A stretch of 64,000 nt of DNA from Arcuatula senhousia (lineage: Eukaryota; Mollusca; Bivalvia; Mytilida; Mytilidae): positions 5,944,842 through 6,008,841 of the forward strand of contig OZ020306.1 in the NCBI GenBank assembly GCA_963971305.1. The letters run 5' to 3'. The translations under genes were made by a program, and so were the position numbers. The notes under the pieces are model-generated. The model saw only the letters and a program-made list of their open reading frames with translations. It ran no database searches and was not told the DNA's origin. Of the stretch, positions 46,540-58,020 are shown in pieces; within the stretch, counting starts at the first letter, position 1, and every line of letters starts with the position of its first letter.

Positions 46540-46960
46540 TTTATGGCCCCACCACTTATGTTGATCAGATTTATAGTTTTACCCCTGTTTGTCCATCTGT
46601 CTGTAACACTTTGATTAAGGTTCATAATTTGGATACTAGATGTTTTGGGTCGATGATATTTCATCACTAGATAAGTCTTGGGTAGCACTACACCACCCAC
46701 ACGAAAGTACCGGTAGGTCACTGTGACCTATATTTTAGGCATGAACAACTTTGTTTAGGTTCTTGGTAAATTATAGGTCCACAACTCATTGCTGAGGGTC
46801 AATGATATTGGACCACTAGCTGTGTCTTGTGCAGTACTACATCACGAACTAGAAAGTAGGTTTCTGTGACCTACATTTTATATGCATGAACAACTTTTGA
46901 TTTATTTCTTGGTTTAGATTCCAGATAAAACATGTTGGGGGTAAATTTCTTCTTGACCCC
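46540..46960 (+). mobile_element. Family W copy, 3'-truncated
   Basis: Starts TTATGGCCCCACCACTTATG, head-to-head with the inverted copy about 37 bp away. It contains one perfect AGGTCA inverted repeat (46715-46729). The 3' end with GGGCCATCC is missing. Confidence 0.6.
46715..46729. promoter_or_regulatory. Perfect IR3 AGGTCACTGTGACCT
   Basis: Two AGGTCA half-sites, inverted and 3 bp apart, identical to the consensus oestrogen-response-element pattern. It is transposon-borne. Confidence 0.55.
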
Positions 46961-49346
46961 ACCTTAGTGTTCAGGTCCAAAAAGGGTAAAAAATTAAACT
47001 TTAATCTTTGTCTGATTATTTCTCAAATTCTTTTTCGATATTAAAGAACCTTTTAACATTTTGATTTTAAACATAATAATGATTCATTTACAGTCTCTTT
47101 TGGGTTGCATGTAACAAATATGCTTTGTCAGTCCACCATTAGGATGCAATAAAGTGTCAAGAACTATTGACTATCCATATTGGGCCCAGAACATACAGGG
47201 TTTAAGATTTAGCATTGCAGCAAGGGCCAGACAACAATTGGTTGTTCATACTAGAATAACATTTTCTGTTATTTTCTTTATACATTGTCATTGGTAAGCT
47301 AATGAACAACAGAAAAAGACAACACGTTCCCTGATTTTAACTGTTGTATTAGATTTTTGAATTTACTTTAATGTTTAAAATGTTTTACATTTTAACATTG
47401 GGAACTGATAATTTTGAATACACAGCATGTTAAAAAGAACATTTTAATGCAATTGCTAATTTTGTAGTTGACATAGAAATTCAATTAAATATCAATTCAT
47501 TATTTTGATACAGTCCTCTAATTGATTGGATAGGTCTATAGAGCCTATCTTTATATTAAAGATATTTTCCAGACTTAGGACAAGTTATTGGGTAATTGAT
47601 GTTTTAAATATTACTTATTATTATACCACACACAAAGGGTATAATTTTTTTGACTGGTCTACCTGTTAAAGTGCTGGGATGCAACTCCTCTAACACAACT
47701 GAACCAAATGCAATGTTGTTCAGATTTCTGCATTTTACATTTCTTCCCAAATGTTTTAAATGATTTGACAAAACTTTTTTATGATATTCGTTGACTTTTA
47801 CAATGCTTGCTGTAGCTCAAGGCTTATATTCCTCAAGGGTAGTACAATGATAGTCTAATAGTTCATTGGAAAGCAAACATATAACTAATGGTGACATCTG
47901 CAAAATACATATATATATATTCCAATGTTACCTTTAATTTTCTAAAAAAAAGATGAATGAATATATACCTAAGCTAAAATATTGAAAATGACAACCTGCT
48001 ATTTTTCAGTAATATTACTGACAGCAAAATAGTTCAGTCAGTTCAACGACCTGTTATAGCACAGTTGTGTAATTATGTAAAGAAACATTAAGTCATGTAA
48101 AACACATCATGAAAGCAATCAGAACTCTGATGTACATCCATCTAGGCATGGTTTTTAAATCAATAGTTATTATTGCTCTTGAAAATGTTATAAATGGATA
48201 ATTGCAAAGTTGAATCAAGATGAAAATAAAAAGGTTTAACCCTTTCCTACATGTAGATGCCTTTGGATGCCCCTGTGTCATTTAGGTGACCCCCCTCCTT
48301 TTTGTCCCCCTCTATGTATACCCTTCTTATCTTCCTGTAAAAGCATAACTGGGGTTATTTTAGCAAATATAATTGTTGCCTAAAAAATGGTCACTTTTTT
48401 TGCACGGTTAGGGACTAATAAGATGTTCTAGGAAGGTTTCCTAAAGGGGGAATTTCCCCCCTTTGGTCAGGGGGTTGACTGCCCCCCGCCGCCAGGAAAA
48501 TTTTTTAACCCTCAGGACTGTGACATTTGCTCCCAAAATTACCTCAAATGTCACATTTAAAAAAATTCTAGGTCAGAGAACAATTGGACTTGCCCATAAT
48601 TTTTAAAAAATTTTTAAAGGTCAAAATTGGGTGGTAAAATGATGGAAAAAAGCCATTTTTTGACATTTTTTGGCCAGCCTTGGTTACCATAGCAACCATG
48701 AAAATGGCGGTTGAGACCTGCATCAATAGACCCTGGCCCAGTGAACAGCTTGACTAAGTTTCAAAACCTTTGGATGAAAAATAAAATGTTTACAGCCTTT
48801 TCATTTTTTTTTTTTGCCTTTTTTCATTGTGCATTTTTGCCATTTTTCACTATTGTTCATGGAGTAAAGGGTTAAAAAAAGATTTAAAAAAAATCTCTCC
48901 ATGTGATTACAGTCCTTTTCCTGGGTTAAAGATTATAAAAAACCTTTATGATTTAGTTATACCTCCTTTACATATCATGTTTACCCATAACTTTGAAATT
49001 TTCCTTCAAACTTTTATTCCTTCACACTTTTTATTCTTTTATAACTTAGCAACTATAACTCCTAATTGACAACAAGCTTTATATAGACATGATGCATTGT
49101 GGGGTAAGTTTGTTGGTTCATTGGATATCTACTTCCTGTCTAACAATTTTTTTTCTGTAATACTATCTGTTCACTCATAACTCTACAATTATTACTCCTT
49201 AGATTCTGATATTTTGAATATAAGCTCTATATGGAAATGATGCATTAATTGTTTGATTCATTTGTAGGTCCACTGGACATCTACTTTATATTAAACACAA
49301 GACATAGTTGTGAAAGCAGTAGTATCACCAGTCAGCATTAGCATTT
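46961..49346. other. Intronic DNA, no gene
   Basis: A family B remnant at 47060-47210 (CAGTCCACCATTAGGATGCA) and the start of a TTATACCACACACAAAGGGTATAA repeat near 47622. The rest shows nothing clear. Confidence 0.4.
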
Positions 49347-52300
49347 ACCTGGCCAGGATCAGTGGTTTTAAGATACCTGTCCAGGATCAGTGGTTTTAAG
49401 ATACCTGGCCAGGATCAGTGGTTTTAAGATACCTGTCCAGGATCAGTGGTTTTAAGATACCTGGCCAGGATCAGTGGTTTTAAGATACCTGGCCATGATC
49501 AGTGGTTTTAAGATACCTGGCCATGATCAGTGGTTTTAAGATACCTGGTCAGGATCAGTTGTTTTAAGATACCTGGCCAGGATCAGTGGTTTTAAGATAC
49601 CTGGTCAGGATCAGTGGTTTTAAGATACCTGGCCAGGATCAGTGGTTTTAAGATACCTGGCCAGGATCAGTGGTTTTAAGATACCTGGCCAGGATCAGTG
49701 GTTTTAAGAAACCTGGTCAGGATCAGTGGTTTTAAGATACCTGTTCAGGATCAGTGGTTTTAAGATACCTGGCCAGGATCAGTGGTTTTAAGATACCTGG
49801 CCGGGATCAGTGGTTTTAAGATACCTGGCCAGGATCAGTGGTTTTAAGATACCTGGCCAGGATCAGTGGTTTTAAGATACCTGGCCAGGATCAGTGGTTT
49901 TAAGATACCTGTCCAGGATCAGTGGTTTTAAGATACCCGGCCTGCAGGATCAGTGGTTTTAAGATACCCGGCCAGGATCAGTGGTTTTTAGATACCTGGC
50001 CAGGATCAGTGGTTTTAAGATACCTGGTCAGGATCAGTGGTTTTAAGATACCTGGTCAGGATCAGTGGTTTTAAGATACCTGTCCAGGATCAGTGGTTTT
50101 AAGATACCCGGCCTGCAGGATCAGTGGTTTTAAGATACCCGGCCAGGATCAGTGGTTTTTAGATACTTGGCCAGGATCAGTGGTTTTAAGATACCTGGTC
50201 AGGATCAGTGGTTTTAAGATACCTGGTCAGGATCAGTGGTTTTAAGATACCTGGTCAGGATCAGTGGTTTTAAGATACCTGTCCAGGATCAGTGGTTTTA
50301 AGATACCCGGCCTGCAGGATCAGTGGTTTTAAGATACCCGGCCAGGATCAGTGGTTTTTAGATACCTGGCCAGGATCAGTGGTTTTAAGATACCTGGTCA
50401 GGATCAGTGGTTTTAAGATACCTGGTCAGGATCAGTGGTTTTAAGATATCTGGTCAGGATCAGTGGTTTTAAGATATCTGGTCAGGATCAGTGGTTTTAA
50501 GATACCTGTCCAGGATCAGTGGTTTTAAGATACCTGGCCATGATCAGTGGTTTTAAGATACCTGGTCAGGATCAGTGGTTTTAAGATACCTGGCCAGGAT
50601 CAGTGGTTTTAAGATACCTGTCCAGGATCAGTGGTTTTAAGATACCTGGCCAGGATCAGTGGTTTTAAGATACCTGGCCAGGATCAGTGGTTTTAAGATA
50701 CCTGGCAAGGATCAGTGGTTTTAAGATACCTGGCCAGGATCAGTGGTTTTAAGATACCTGGCCAAAAATCAGTGGTTTTAAGATACCTGGCCAGGATCAG
50801 TGGTTTTAAGATACCTGGCCAGGATCAGTGGTTTTAAGATACCTGTCCAGGATCAGTGGTTTTAAGATACCCGGCCTGCAGGATCAGTGGTTTTAAGATA
50901 CCCGGCCAGGATCAGTGGTTTTTAGATACCTGGCCAGGATCAGTGGTTTTAAGATACCTGGTCAGGATCAGTGGTTTTAAGATACCTGGTCAGGATCAGT
51001 GGTTTTAAGATACCTGTCCAGGATCAGTGGTTTTAAGATACCCGGCCTGCAGGATCAGTGGTTTTAAGATACCCGGCCAGGATCAGTGGTTTTTAGATAC
51101 CTGGCCAGGATCAGTGGTTTTAAGATACCTGGTCAGGATCAGTGGTTTTAAGATACCTGGTCAGGATCAGTGGTTTTAAGATACCTGGTCAGGATCAGTG
51201 GTTTTAAGATACCTGTCCAGGATCAGTGGTTTTAAGATACCCGGCCTGCAGGATCAGTGGTTTTAAGATACCCTGGCCAGGATCAGTGGTTTTTAGATAC
51301 CTGGCCAGGATCAGTGGTTTTAAGATACCTGGTCAGGATCAGTGGTTTTAAGATACCTGGTCAGGATCAGTGGTTTTAAGATACCTGGTCAGGATCAGTG
51401 GTTTTAAGATATCTGGTCAGGATCAGTGGTTTTAAGATACCTGTCCAGGATCAGTGGTTTTAAGATACCTGGCCATGATCAGTGGTTTTAAGATACCTGG
51501 TCAGGATCAGTGGTTTTAAGATACCTGTCCAGGATCAGTGGTTTTAAGATACCTGTCCAGGATCAGTGGTTTTAACGTGGTTTTAAGATACCTGGCCAGG
51601 ATCAGTGGTTTTAAGATACCTGGCCAGGATCAGTGGTTTTAAGATACCTGGCCAGGATCAGTGGTTTTAAGATACCTGGCCAGGATCAGTGATTTTAAGA
51701 TACCTGGCCAGGATCAGTGGTTTTAAGATACCTGGCCAGGATCAGTGGTTTTAAGATACCTGGCCAGGATCAGTGGTTTTAAGATACCTGGCCAGGATCA
51801 GTGGTTTTAAGATACCTGTCCAGGATCAGTGGTTTTAAGATACCTGGCCTGCAGGATCAGTGGTTTTAAGATATCTGGCCAGGATCAGTAGTTTTAAGAA
51901 ACCTGGCCAGGATCAGTGGTTTTAAGAAACCTGGCCAGGATCAGTGGTTTTAAGATACCTGGTCAGGATCAGTGGTTTTAAGATACCTGGCCATGATCAG
52001 TGGTTTTAAGATACCTGGTCAGGATCAGTTGTTTTAAGATACCTGGCCAGGATCAGTGGTTTTAAGATACCTGGTCAGGATCAGTGGTTTTAAGATACCT
52101 GGCCAGGATCAGTGGTTTTAAGATACATGGCCAGGATCAGTGGTTTTAAGATACCTGGCCAGGATCAGTGGTTTTAAGATACCTGGCCAGGATCAGTGGT
52201 TTTAAGATACCTGGCCAGGATCAGTGGTTTTAAGATACCTGGTCAGGATCAGTGGTTTTAAGATACCTGGCCAGGATCAGTGGTTTTAAGATACCTGGTC

Positions 52301-52937
52301 AGGATCAGTGGTTTTAAGATACCTGGTCAGGATGAGTGGTTTTAAGATATCTGGCAAAGATCAGTGGTTTTAAGATATCTGGTCAGGATCAGTGGTTTTG
52401 GTTTTAAGATATCTGGCAAAGATCAGTGGTTTTAAGATATCTGGTCAGGATCAGTGGTTTTATTTGGGTGTAAGATACCTGGCCAGGATCAGTGGTTTTA
52501 AGATATCTGGCAAAGATCAGTGGTTTTAAGATATCTGGTCAGGATCAGTGGTTTTATTTGGGTGTAAGATACCTGGCCAGGATCAGGGGTTTTATTTTGG
52601 TGACTAAGATACCTGGCAAGGATCAGTGGTTTTATTTTGGTGACTAAGATACCTGGCAAGGATTAGTGGTTTTATTTTGGTGACTAAGATACCTGGCATG
52701 GACCAGTGGTTTTATACCTAGCCAGGATCAGTGGTTTTATTTTGGTGACTAAGATACCTGGCCAGGATCAGGGGTTTTATTTGGGTGTTAGATACCTGGC
52801 CAGGATCAGTGGTTTTATTTTGGTGACTAAGATACCTGGCATGGACCAGTGGTTTTATTTGGGTGACTAAGATACCTGGCATGGACCAGTGGTTTTATTT
52901 GGGTGTTAGATACCTGGCACTGATCAGTGTTTTCTGG
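49347..52937 (+). repeat. 28-bp minisatellite, about 128 units
   Basis: The unit is 28 bp and contains GGATCAGTGGTTTTAAGATA followed by CCTGGCCA or a variant (GGTCA, GTCCA, GGCCT). Variants mark substructure: a CCTGCAGG unit at 49941, 50112, 50311 recurs at 50875, 51046, 51245, each exactly 934 bp later. From about 52480 units become longer and carry TATTTTGGTGACTAAGATA. No open frame is preserved. It lies in the receptor intron. Confidence 0.95.
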
Positions 52938-53430
52938 TGACTTGTACTGTATTATGGCTTGTGTGGGTCGAGATGGTGTTAAACCCTTACATGCACACCC
53001 CTAAAATTACTTGAATCTGTGTATTAAGTTTTGGGTCATGACAATTCATAAGAAAAAAATCTAATTGTTTAGAGTTTAGATGCAGTATGCAGGACTTAGG
53101 AGGGACTAATTTACAATATTTTAACAAGTAACTTTTAAAGATTGTAGAAATATTTTTCCACGACTCTTGTAATAGCTTCATGTGGATGTTACAATGAAGC
53201 AAGATTTTTGGCAAAATATGAATATTTTATTGCAAAATTTTCATTTTTGGCCTGATTTCATGGAGTAAGAAATGGTTAATGTCAGGAGAGCAGGTGGCAT
53301 GCAGGCAGGGAAAATGATTTTGTAACTTTGTTCTCAAAAACTTATTGCTTGATGTTTAGAATACAGCATTAACATGAACTCCCATAACATGTCATAGAAT
53401 TGGTCACATACTTCCTGTTTACTGATTTTT
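52938..53430. other. Intronic DNA, no gene
   Basis: Nothing coding; a worn fragment of the TTGGCCTGATTTCATGGAGTA repeat at about 53245-53420. Confidence 0.4.
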
Positions 53431-54317
53431 TAGCTCACCTGACCCGAAGGGTCATGTGAGCTATTGTCATCGTTAAGCATCCGTCGTCCGTCCGTCCGTT
53501 CTTTAACTTTTCTGCAAAGATCTTCTTCTCTGAAACCACTGAAGGGATTGCATTGAAACTTGGTATACTTTATTGTTAGGATGTCCTCTACCAAGTTTGT
53601 GAATTATATACACGTCGACCAACCAACATGGCTGCTGTTGCTAAAAATAGAACAGGCGGATAAGACCATTGTTTTTGGCTTATGACTCAAAAAAGTATAA
53701 GAGATAGAGAAAATCCGAAGCAACCTTTCATGTTCAGCATCAAAAGCTCTACAAATCTATCCATTGAGTCAAAATTGTGAAACAACTCCTTATAGGAGTT
53801 ATTGCCCTTTAATCGTCAAAATTGACCGTTTTTGCAGTTTTTGGACAATATCTTGAAAACCTTTAGAGCTAGAGGAAAAGTTAACATTGCAGAATTGTTA
53901 AGCTTATTGAGATCTACAAAAATGAATTCAGGGTCAAAATTGTCAGATCAGCCATTTAAGAGTTATTCCCCTTTAACTGTTTTTTTCCATTAATTTTAAC
54001 TGATTTTCAAAAATCTTCTTCTCTGAAATCACTAAAGGGATTGCTTTGAAACTTGGTACACTTGATCTTTAGGATGAGTCTACCAAGTTTGTGAATTATA
54101 TACATGTCGACCAACCAATATGGCGGCCATTGCTAAAAATAGAACAAGGGGGTCAGACCATTGTGTTTGGTTTATAACTCGAAAAGTATAAGAGATAGAG
54201 AAAATCCGAAGCAACTTTTCTTGTTCAGCATCAAAAGGTCCTTAAAGGAGTTATTGCCCTTTAATTGTTTTTTATGGCCCGACCACGTAAGTGGATCGGA
54301 CATATAGTTTTACCCTT

Positions 54318-54388
54318 GTCCGTCCGTCCGTCCGTCCGTCCGTCCGTACGTCCGTCCGTCCGTCCGTACGTCCGTACGTCCGTCCGTA
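54318..54388 (+). repeat. (TCCG)n microsatellite in family W
   Basis: About 70 bp of TCCG/TACG units just inside the 5' end of the element. The same run is found in other W copies. Confidence 0.85.
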
Positions 54389-54503
54389 ACACTTTGGTTA
54401 AGTTCTTGGTTAAGGTCCATTACTCGGATACTAGATGTTGTGGGTCAATGATATTTCACCACCAGATGGGTCTTGGGTAGGGCTACACCACCCACTAGAA
54501 ATT

Positions 54504-54518
54504 AGGTCACTGTGACCT
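54504..54518. promoter_or_regulatory. IR3 site 1, AGGTCACTGTGACCT
   Basis: Perfect inverted AGGTCA repeat with a 3-bp spacer (consensus oestrogen-response element). Confidence 0.6.
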
Positions 54519-54649
54519 ATATTTTATGCATGAACGACTTCGGTTAAGTTCTTGGTTAAGGTCCATAACTTGGATACTAGATATTGGGGGTCAATGATAT
54601 TTCACTACTAGATGTGTCTTAGGTAAGGTGACACCACCCACTAGATATT

Positions 54650-54664
54650 AGGTCACTGTGACCT
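54650..54664. promoter_or_regulatory. IR3 site 2, AGGTCACTGTGACCT
   Basis: Perfect; 146 bp after site 1. Confidence 0.6.
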
Positions 54665-54795
54665 ATATTTTACGCATGAATGACTTTGGTTAAGTTCTTG
54701 GTTAAGGTCCATATCTCAGATACTACATGTTGATGGTCAATGGTATTTCACCACTAGATGTGTCTTTGGTAACATGACACCACCCAATAAAAATT

Positions 54796-54810
54796 AGGTC
54801 ACTGTGACCT
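54796..54810. promoter_or_regulatory. IR3 site 3, AGGTCACTGTGACCT
   Basis: Perfect; 146 bp after site 2. Confidence 0.6.
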
Positions 54811-54941
54811 ATATTTTATGCATGAATGACTTCGGTTAAGTTCTTGGTTAAGGTCCATAACTTGGATACTAGATGTTGGAGGTCAATGATATTTCACTAC
54901 TAGATGTGTCTTAGGTAAGGTGACACCACCCACTAGAAGTT

Positions 54942-54956
54942 AGGTCACTGTGACCT
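54942..54956. promoter_or_regulatory. IR3 site 4, AGGTCACTGTGACCT
   Basis: Perfect; 146 bp after site 3. Confidence 0.6.
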
Positions 54957-55085
54957 ATATTTTATGCATGAATGACTTTGGTTAAGTTCTGGTTCAGGTC
55001 CATATCTTGAATACTACATGTTAGGGGTCAATAATATTTCACTACTTGATGAGTCTAGGTAACATGGCACCACCCACCAGAAATA

Positions 55086-55100
55086 AGGTCACAGTGACCT
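55086..55100. promoter_or_regulatory. IR3 site 5, AGGTCACAGTGACCT
   Basis: Perfect palindrome with a CAG spacer; 144 bp after site 4. Confidence 0.6.
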
Positions 55101-55383
55101 ATATTTTACACATGAACACTTTTAATTAATTTCTTGGTAATGGTCCATATCCCAGTAAATTCACATTGAGGATCAATGACTTTGGTCAAGAACGGGAGGG
55201 CCATCCTGTGGCTCATAGACACATTATCTAGTTTCTATTAATTTAAACTGATTTCCAAAAATCTTCTCTGAAACCACTGAAAGTTTGTTTTGCAACTTTG
55301 TATACTTGAAAGTTTGTGAAATTTATTCAAACTTTGGCATAAGAGATCAGGTGAGCGATTCAGGCTCCTGGGAGCCTCTTGTT

Positions 55384-56025
55384 TTACATTAATGTTCAAT
55401 GGTAGAAAATTTAAGTGATAATTTTCTCAGCAACTAATTATATCACAACCTCTTGTTATTTGGATTTTGGTATACATGAGCATCATCTTTGGTCTCTTTA
55501 ACATAAGATTAACTTGGATTTCAGGTCTGTCGCTCACCTACTTTCTATCTACCAACTTTGTTAATTTTTGTCCTTTATGTTCAATGATAGAAATTTTCAT
55601 AACAGTTTTTTCAGCAACATTGTTACTTATTACAGCATCTTGATATTTGGAATACAAAATCACCATGAGATCGTATAGATATGGGATTCTATTTCAGATC
55701 TGTCACTTACCTACTTCCTGTTTAAAGAAATTCAGCCATTTCTGTTTTTGACCCATTTATTTTAGGGATATTCCAAAAGATGTTTACTTTGATAATGTTA
55801 CTCTCATTTATTTTCATTTCATTTGTGGGAAATAAACATTATGCTTTGATATTGTTAGATATCCTTTAATAGCAAATAATCACCCACAGAATTTATTTTT
55901 ATACTGAAAAAGAATGGAGATTAAAATTCCTAAGTCTTCAATTTGATATCTTGGTTATATTTCTTAGAAAATGCATTTATATTGAATAACCCTGATTATC
56001 AGAGAGAAATCCTTGATATGACTTT
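55384..56025. other. Intronic DNA with repeat fragments
   Basis: 55400-55740 carries two or three worn copies of the TCTCAGCAACTA / CTTGATATTTGG / TCACCTACTTCCTGTTTA block. No gene. Confidence 0.4.
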
Positions 56026-56195
56026 CGCGCGTTTCGTCTATTCAAGACTCATCAGAGGCGCTCTACCAAAAATATTTAAAATGCCAAACACTGTATAAAT
56101 ATGAAGAGCAAAGAACAGTATAACCAAAAATACGAAACTGGGGAACCAAATTATTACTAAGATATTCAACCTATGTCTGGGGTAGGAAGAAATGA
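56026..56195 (-). mobile_element. Retrozyme copy ending in truncated hammerhead
   Basis: Minus-strand copy of the repeat at 18215-18425. The hammerhead core (56026-56062) has CTGATGAG, stem II GTCT/AGAC, GAAA and CGCGCG, but the sequence then stops matching: GTC and stem I' are replaced by unrelated DNA. The break falls within 2 nt of the predicted self-cleavage point. Confidence 0.7.
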
Positions 56196-56738
56196 GTGAA
56201 AAGTATTCAGAACCTCAAGATTTTTAAACTGCCCTGAAAATTTAAAGAAAATCTAACCACCAGTGTTGGAGAACTTGTGCACTTATAAAGCTCAATAATC
56301 TTGGAAACTTTACAAGATATGTGAGTGATTTTAATTGCATATTGTTAAGCCCATTAAGATCTACAAAATACAAGTTCCTTATTGCCATTTTACCATTTTT
56401 ACCTGTTCCCCTTAGAACATCAAAATTGACCATTTTCACAGCCTTATGCTCAGCTTATTATACACTATACTTCATGCATTGGTTAATCAATGTTGTCAGA
56501 TGACTCCTTATAAAACTTATGGTCCATTTAATATATATCAAGTAATTTTTGCCTTAAAAATTAAGGTGTTTAAGTCAGGTGAACGATTCAGGCTCGTAAG
56601 AGCCTTTTGTTTATTTGTTTAATATGGCTGGCCTTCTGACACCCACCCCCAAAAAGTCTGTTACATGTATATGTAAAATAAAGAACTGAAGCAGACTTTG
56701 ACCTTGCCTTTTCATTGAGATTTCTTTGTCTTTTGTAG
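56196..56738 (+). other. Intron with family A 3' remnant
   Basis: CAGGTGAACGATTCAGGCTC and an AAGAGCCTTTTGTTT end at about 56577-56612 mark the worn 3' tip of a family A copy. The pyrimidine-rich TTTCTTTGTCTTTTGTAG at 56721-56738 is the acceptor of the next exon. Confidence 0.55.
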
Positions 56739-56894
56739 AATGTTGAGAAGACTGCGGCAGACTCGGGTCTTCCATTCTCATTACAGAAGAAAGACAAAAT
56801 CTGTTTGGTTTGTGGAGACAAGGCCCTTGGTTATAACTTTAATGCAGTGTCTTGTGAATCCTGCAAAGCTTTCTTCAGACGAAATGCTCACAAG
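56739..56894 (+). CDS. HR96: Nuclear receptor HR96/NR1J-type, first zinc-finger exon
   Basis: 156-nt exon, phase 0 at both ends, with a strong acceptor (CTTTTGTAG|AAT) and donor (CACAAG|GTATAA). It encodes 52 residues: a short linker ([20 protein letters not shown]) and then the first C4 zinc finger of a nuclear receptor DNA-binding domain, [19 protein letters not shown] and [13 protein letters not shown]. All four zinc cysteines are visible. The P-box is ESCKA, which with [13 protein letters not shown] is diagnostic of the HR96/NR1J group (related to VDR, PXR and CAR; insect DHR96, nematode DAF-12 and NHR-8). Family members are xenobiotic- and lipid-sensing transcription factors in the nucleus. 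The second finger and ligand-binding domain are not in the window, so the exon is followed by an intron of more than 7.1 kb. Which bivalve NR1J paralogue this is cannot be told. Confidence 0.93.
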
Positions 56895-58020
56895 GTATAA
56901 ACTAGCATAATTCTGTGTATCCAAGATATATATTGTTTTTCATGTACAGTAAAACTCAAATATAGCAAACACGCTTACAATGAATAGACAGATATAATGA
57001 ATTTATTTCAAATCCCTGACCAAAGTCAAATATAAATCATATAAATTTGAAAGTTTATAACTAATTTGCTTTTAGTGTTGCTGTAGATAGATAATTATGT
57101 TGTTAGGGCTCCCCCACAATGTTGCGGTCTTCCTATTGTAATCAGTCTGTCCGTAACAAAATCAGTTTTCCATACGTTAGCAGATATTTTGTATGTGATT
57201 CAAGTATGATGAGTTAAAGATCGAGTTTACTTTTCATTCCGGTATGCTTGTAAAAAATAAACAGTTTTTTTTTATGTGAGTCTACCATGATGAGTTGCAA
57301 AATCAAGTTTGGGTTTTGTTCGGGTCCCCAAATTTTAATGAGAATAATGGCCATTTGAACATTGAAATACTTGGCCAGTCGTGGATTATGTATTGTTTTG
57401 CAATACTCAAAGAATGCTTGGTCCACCATGGATCACATGTATCAAAAGTTTATAGTCCATCAACCATAAATATCAATGTACTAGTAATAAGAAGCTTGTT
57501 TTATCAACAATAGAATTGAATAACATTGATCTCATTTATGAATTAATTAATTGACAAAGGGATTGCTTGATTTAATTACAAAAGGATCTTAAATCATGTC
57601 AATCATATTTATGGGGTACACCTTTTTGCATGCAACTGACCATTTGATACCTGCTAAAATTCAAAACGTTTTTTTACCTATCAAATTTTAATAGCTACAT
57701 TTTTGTGTGGATGGCTTTAAGTGTTCATATGCAATAAAACAGGAATAAACACAAAATTTGTTAAAAAGGGAGTTTAATTGTATATAATTAATTATCTACA
57801 AATCATGATTAGGCAATCTTTTTTTCAAAATGTTCATGTATTGTAGTTCATTTTACTCCACTCTACTTTATACAAAAAGATGGACAATGTCTATACCTGC
57901 AAAAAATATCTGCCAGCTCTATGTGTGAAGTGCTTCTAACAAAGCAAATGAGTTTTGACAGTGATATACAACTTGTTTGTCTGTCCCTCTGTGCAGTAAA
58001 ACATTCCCATGTAATTTTTT
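56895..58020 (+). other. Following intron, no gene
   Basis: Intron after the zinc-finger exon. Worn repeat pieces (GGTCCACCATGGATCACATGT at 57420) but nothing coding. Confidence 0.5.

Larger units (their letters stand above)
54271..55232 (+). mobile_element. Family W, full copy with five IR3 sites
   Basis: 5' TTTATGGCCCGACCACGTAA, a TCCG run, five tandem subrepeats of about 146 bp, then GGGAGGGCCATCC, a weak TGTG...CACA hairpin and ATCTAGTTT. Each subrepeat carries one perfect AGGTCAnnnTGACCT. The + frame at 54265-54480 (RPSVRPSVRPSV) is translation of the TCCG run. Confidence 0.75.
53431..55383 (+). mobile_element. Helentron-like repeat, family A, with nested W
   Basis: 5' TAGCTCACCTGACCCGAAGG...TGTGAGCTA hairpin. 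3' CAGGTGAGCGATTCAGGCTCCTGGGAGCC hairpin, then TCTTGTT (text split: hairpin at about 55361-55375). Family W is nested at 54271-55232. Internal subrepeats start TTCTTCTCTGAAACCACTGA. Confidence 0.75.

Noticed and set aside
49347..52937. CRISPR-like repeat array
   Set aside because: Units are directly adjacent 28-mers with no unique spacers, in eukaryotic intronic DNA; it is a minisatellite.
49347..52937. Nuclear-receptor sites (GGTCAGGATCA) in minisatellite units
   Set aside because: The GGATCA part differs from AGGTCA, and the GGTCA half is only a variant of some units; weak compared with the perfect sites elsewhere.
54265..54480. RPSV-repeat protein
   Set aside because: Translation of a TCCG microsatellite at the start of a transposon.
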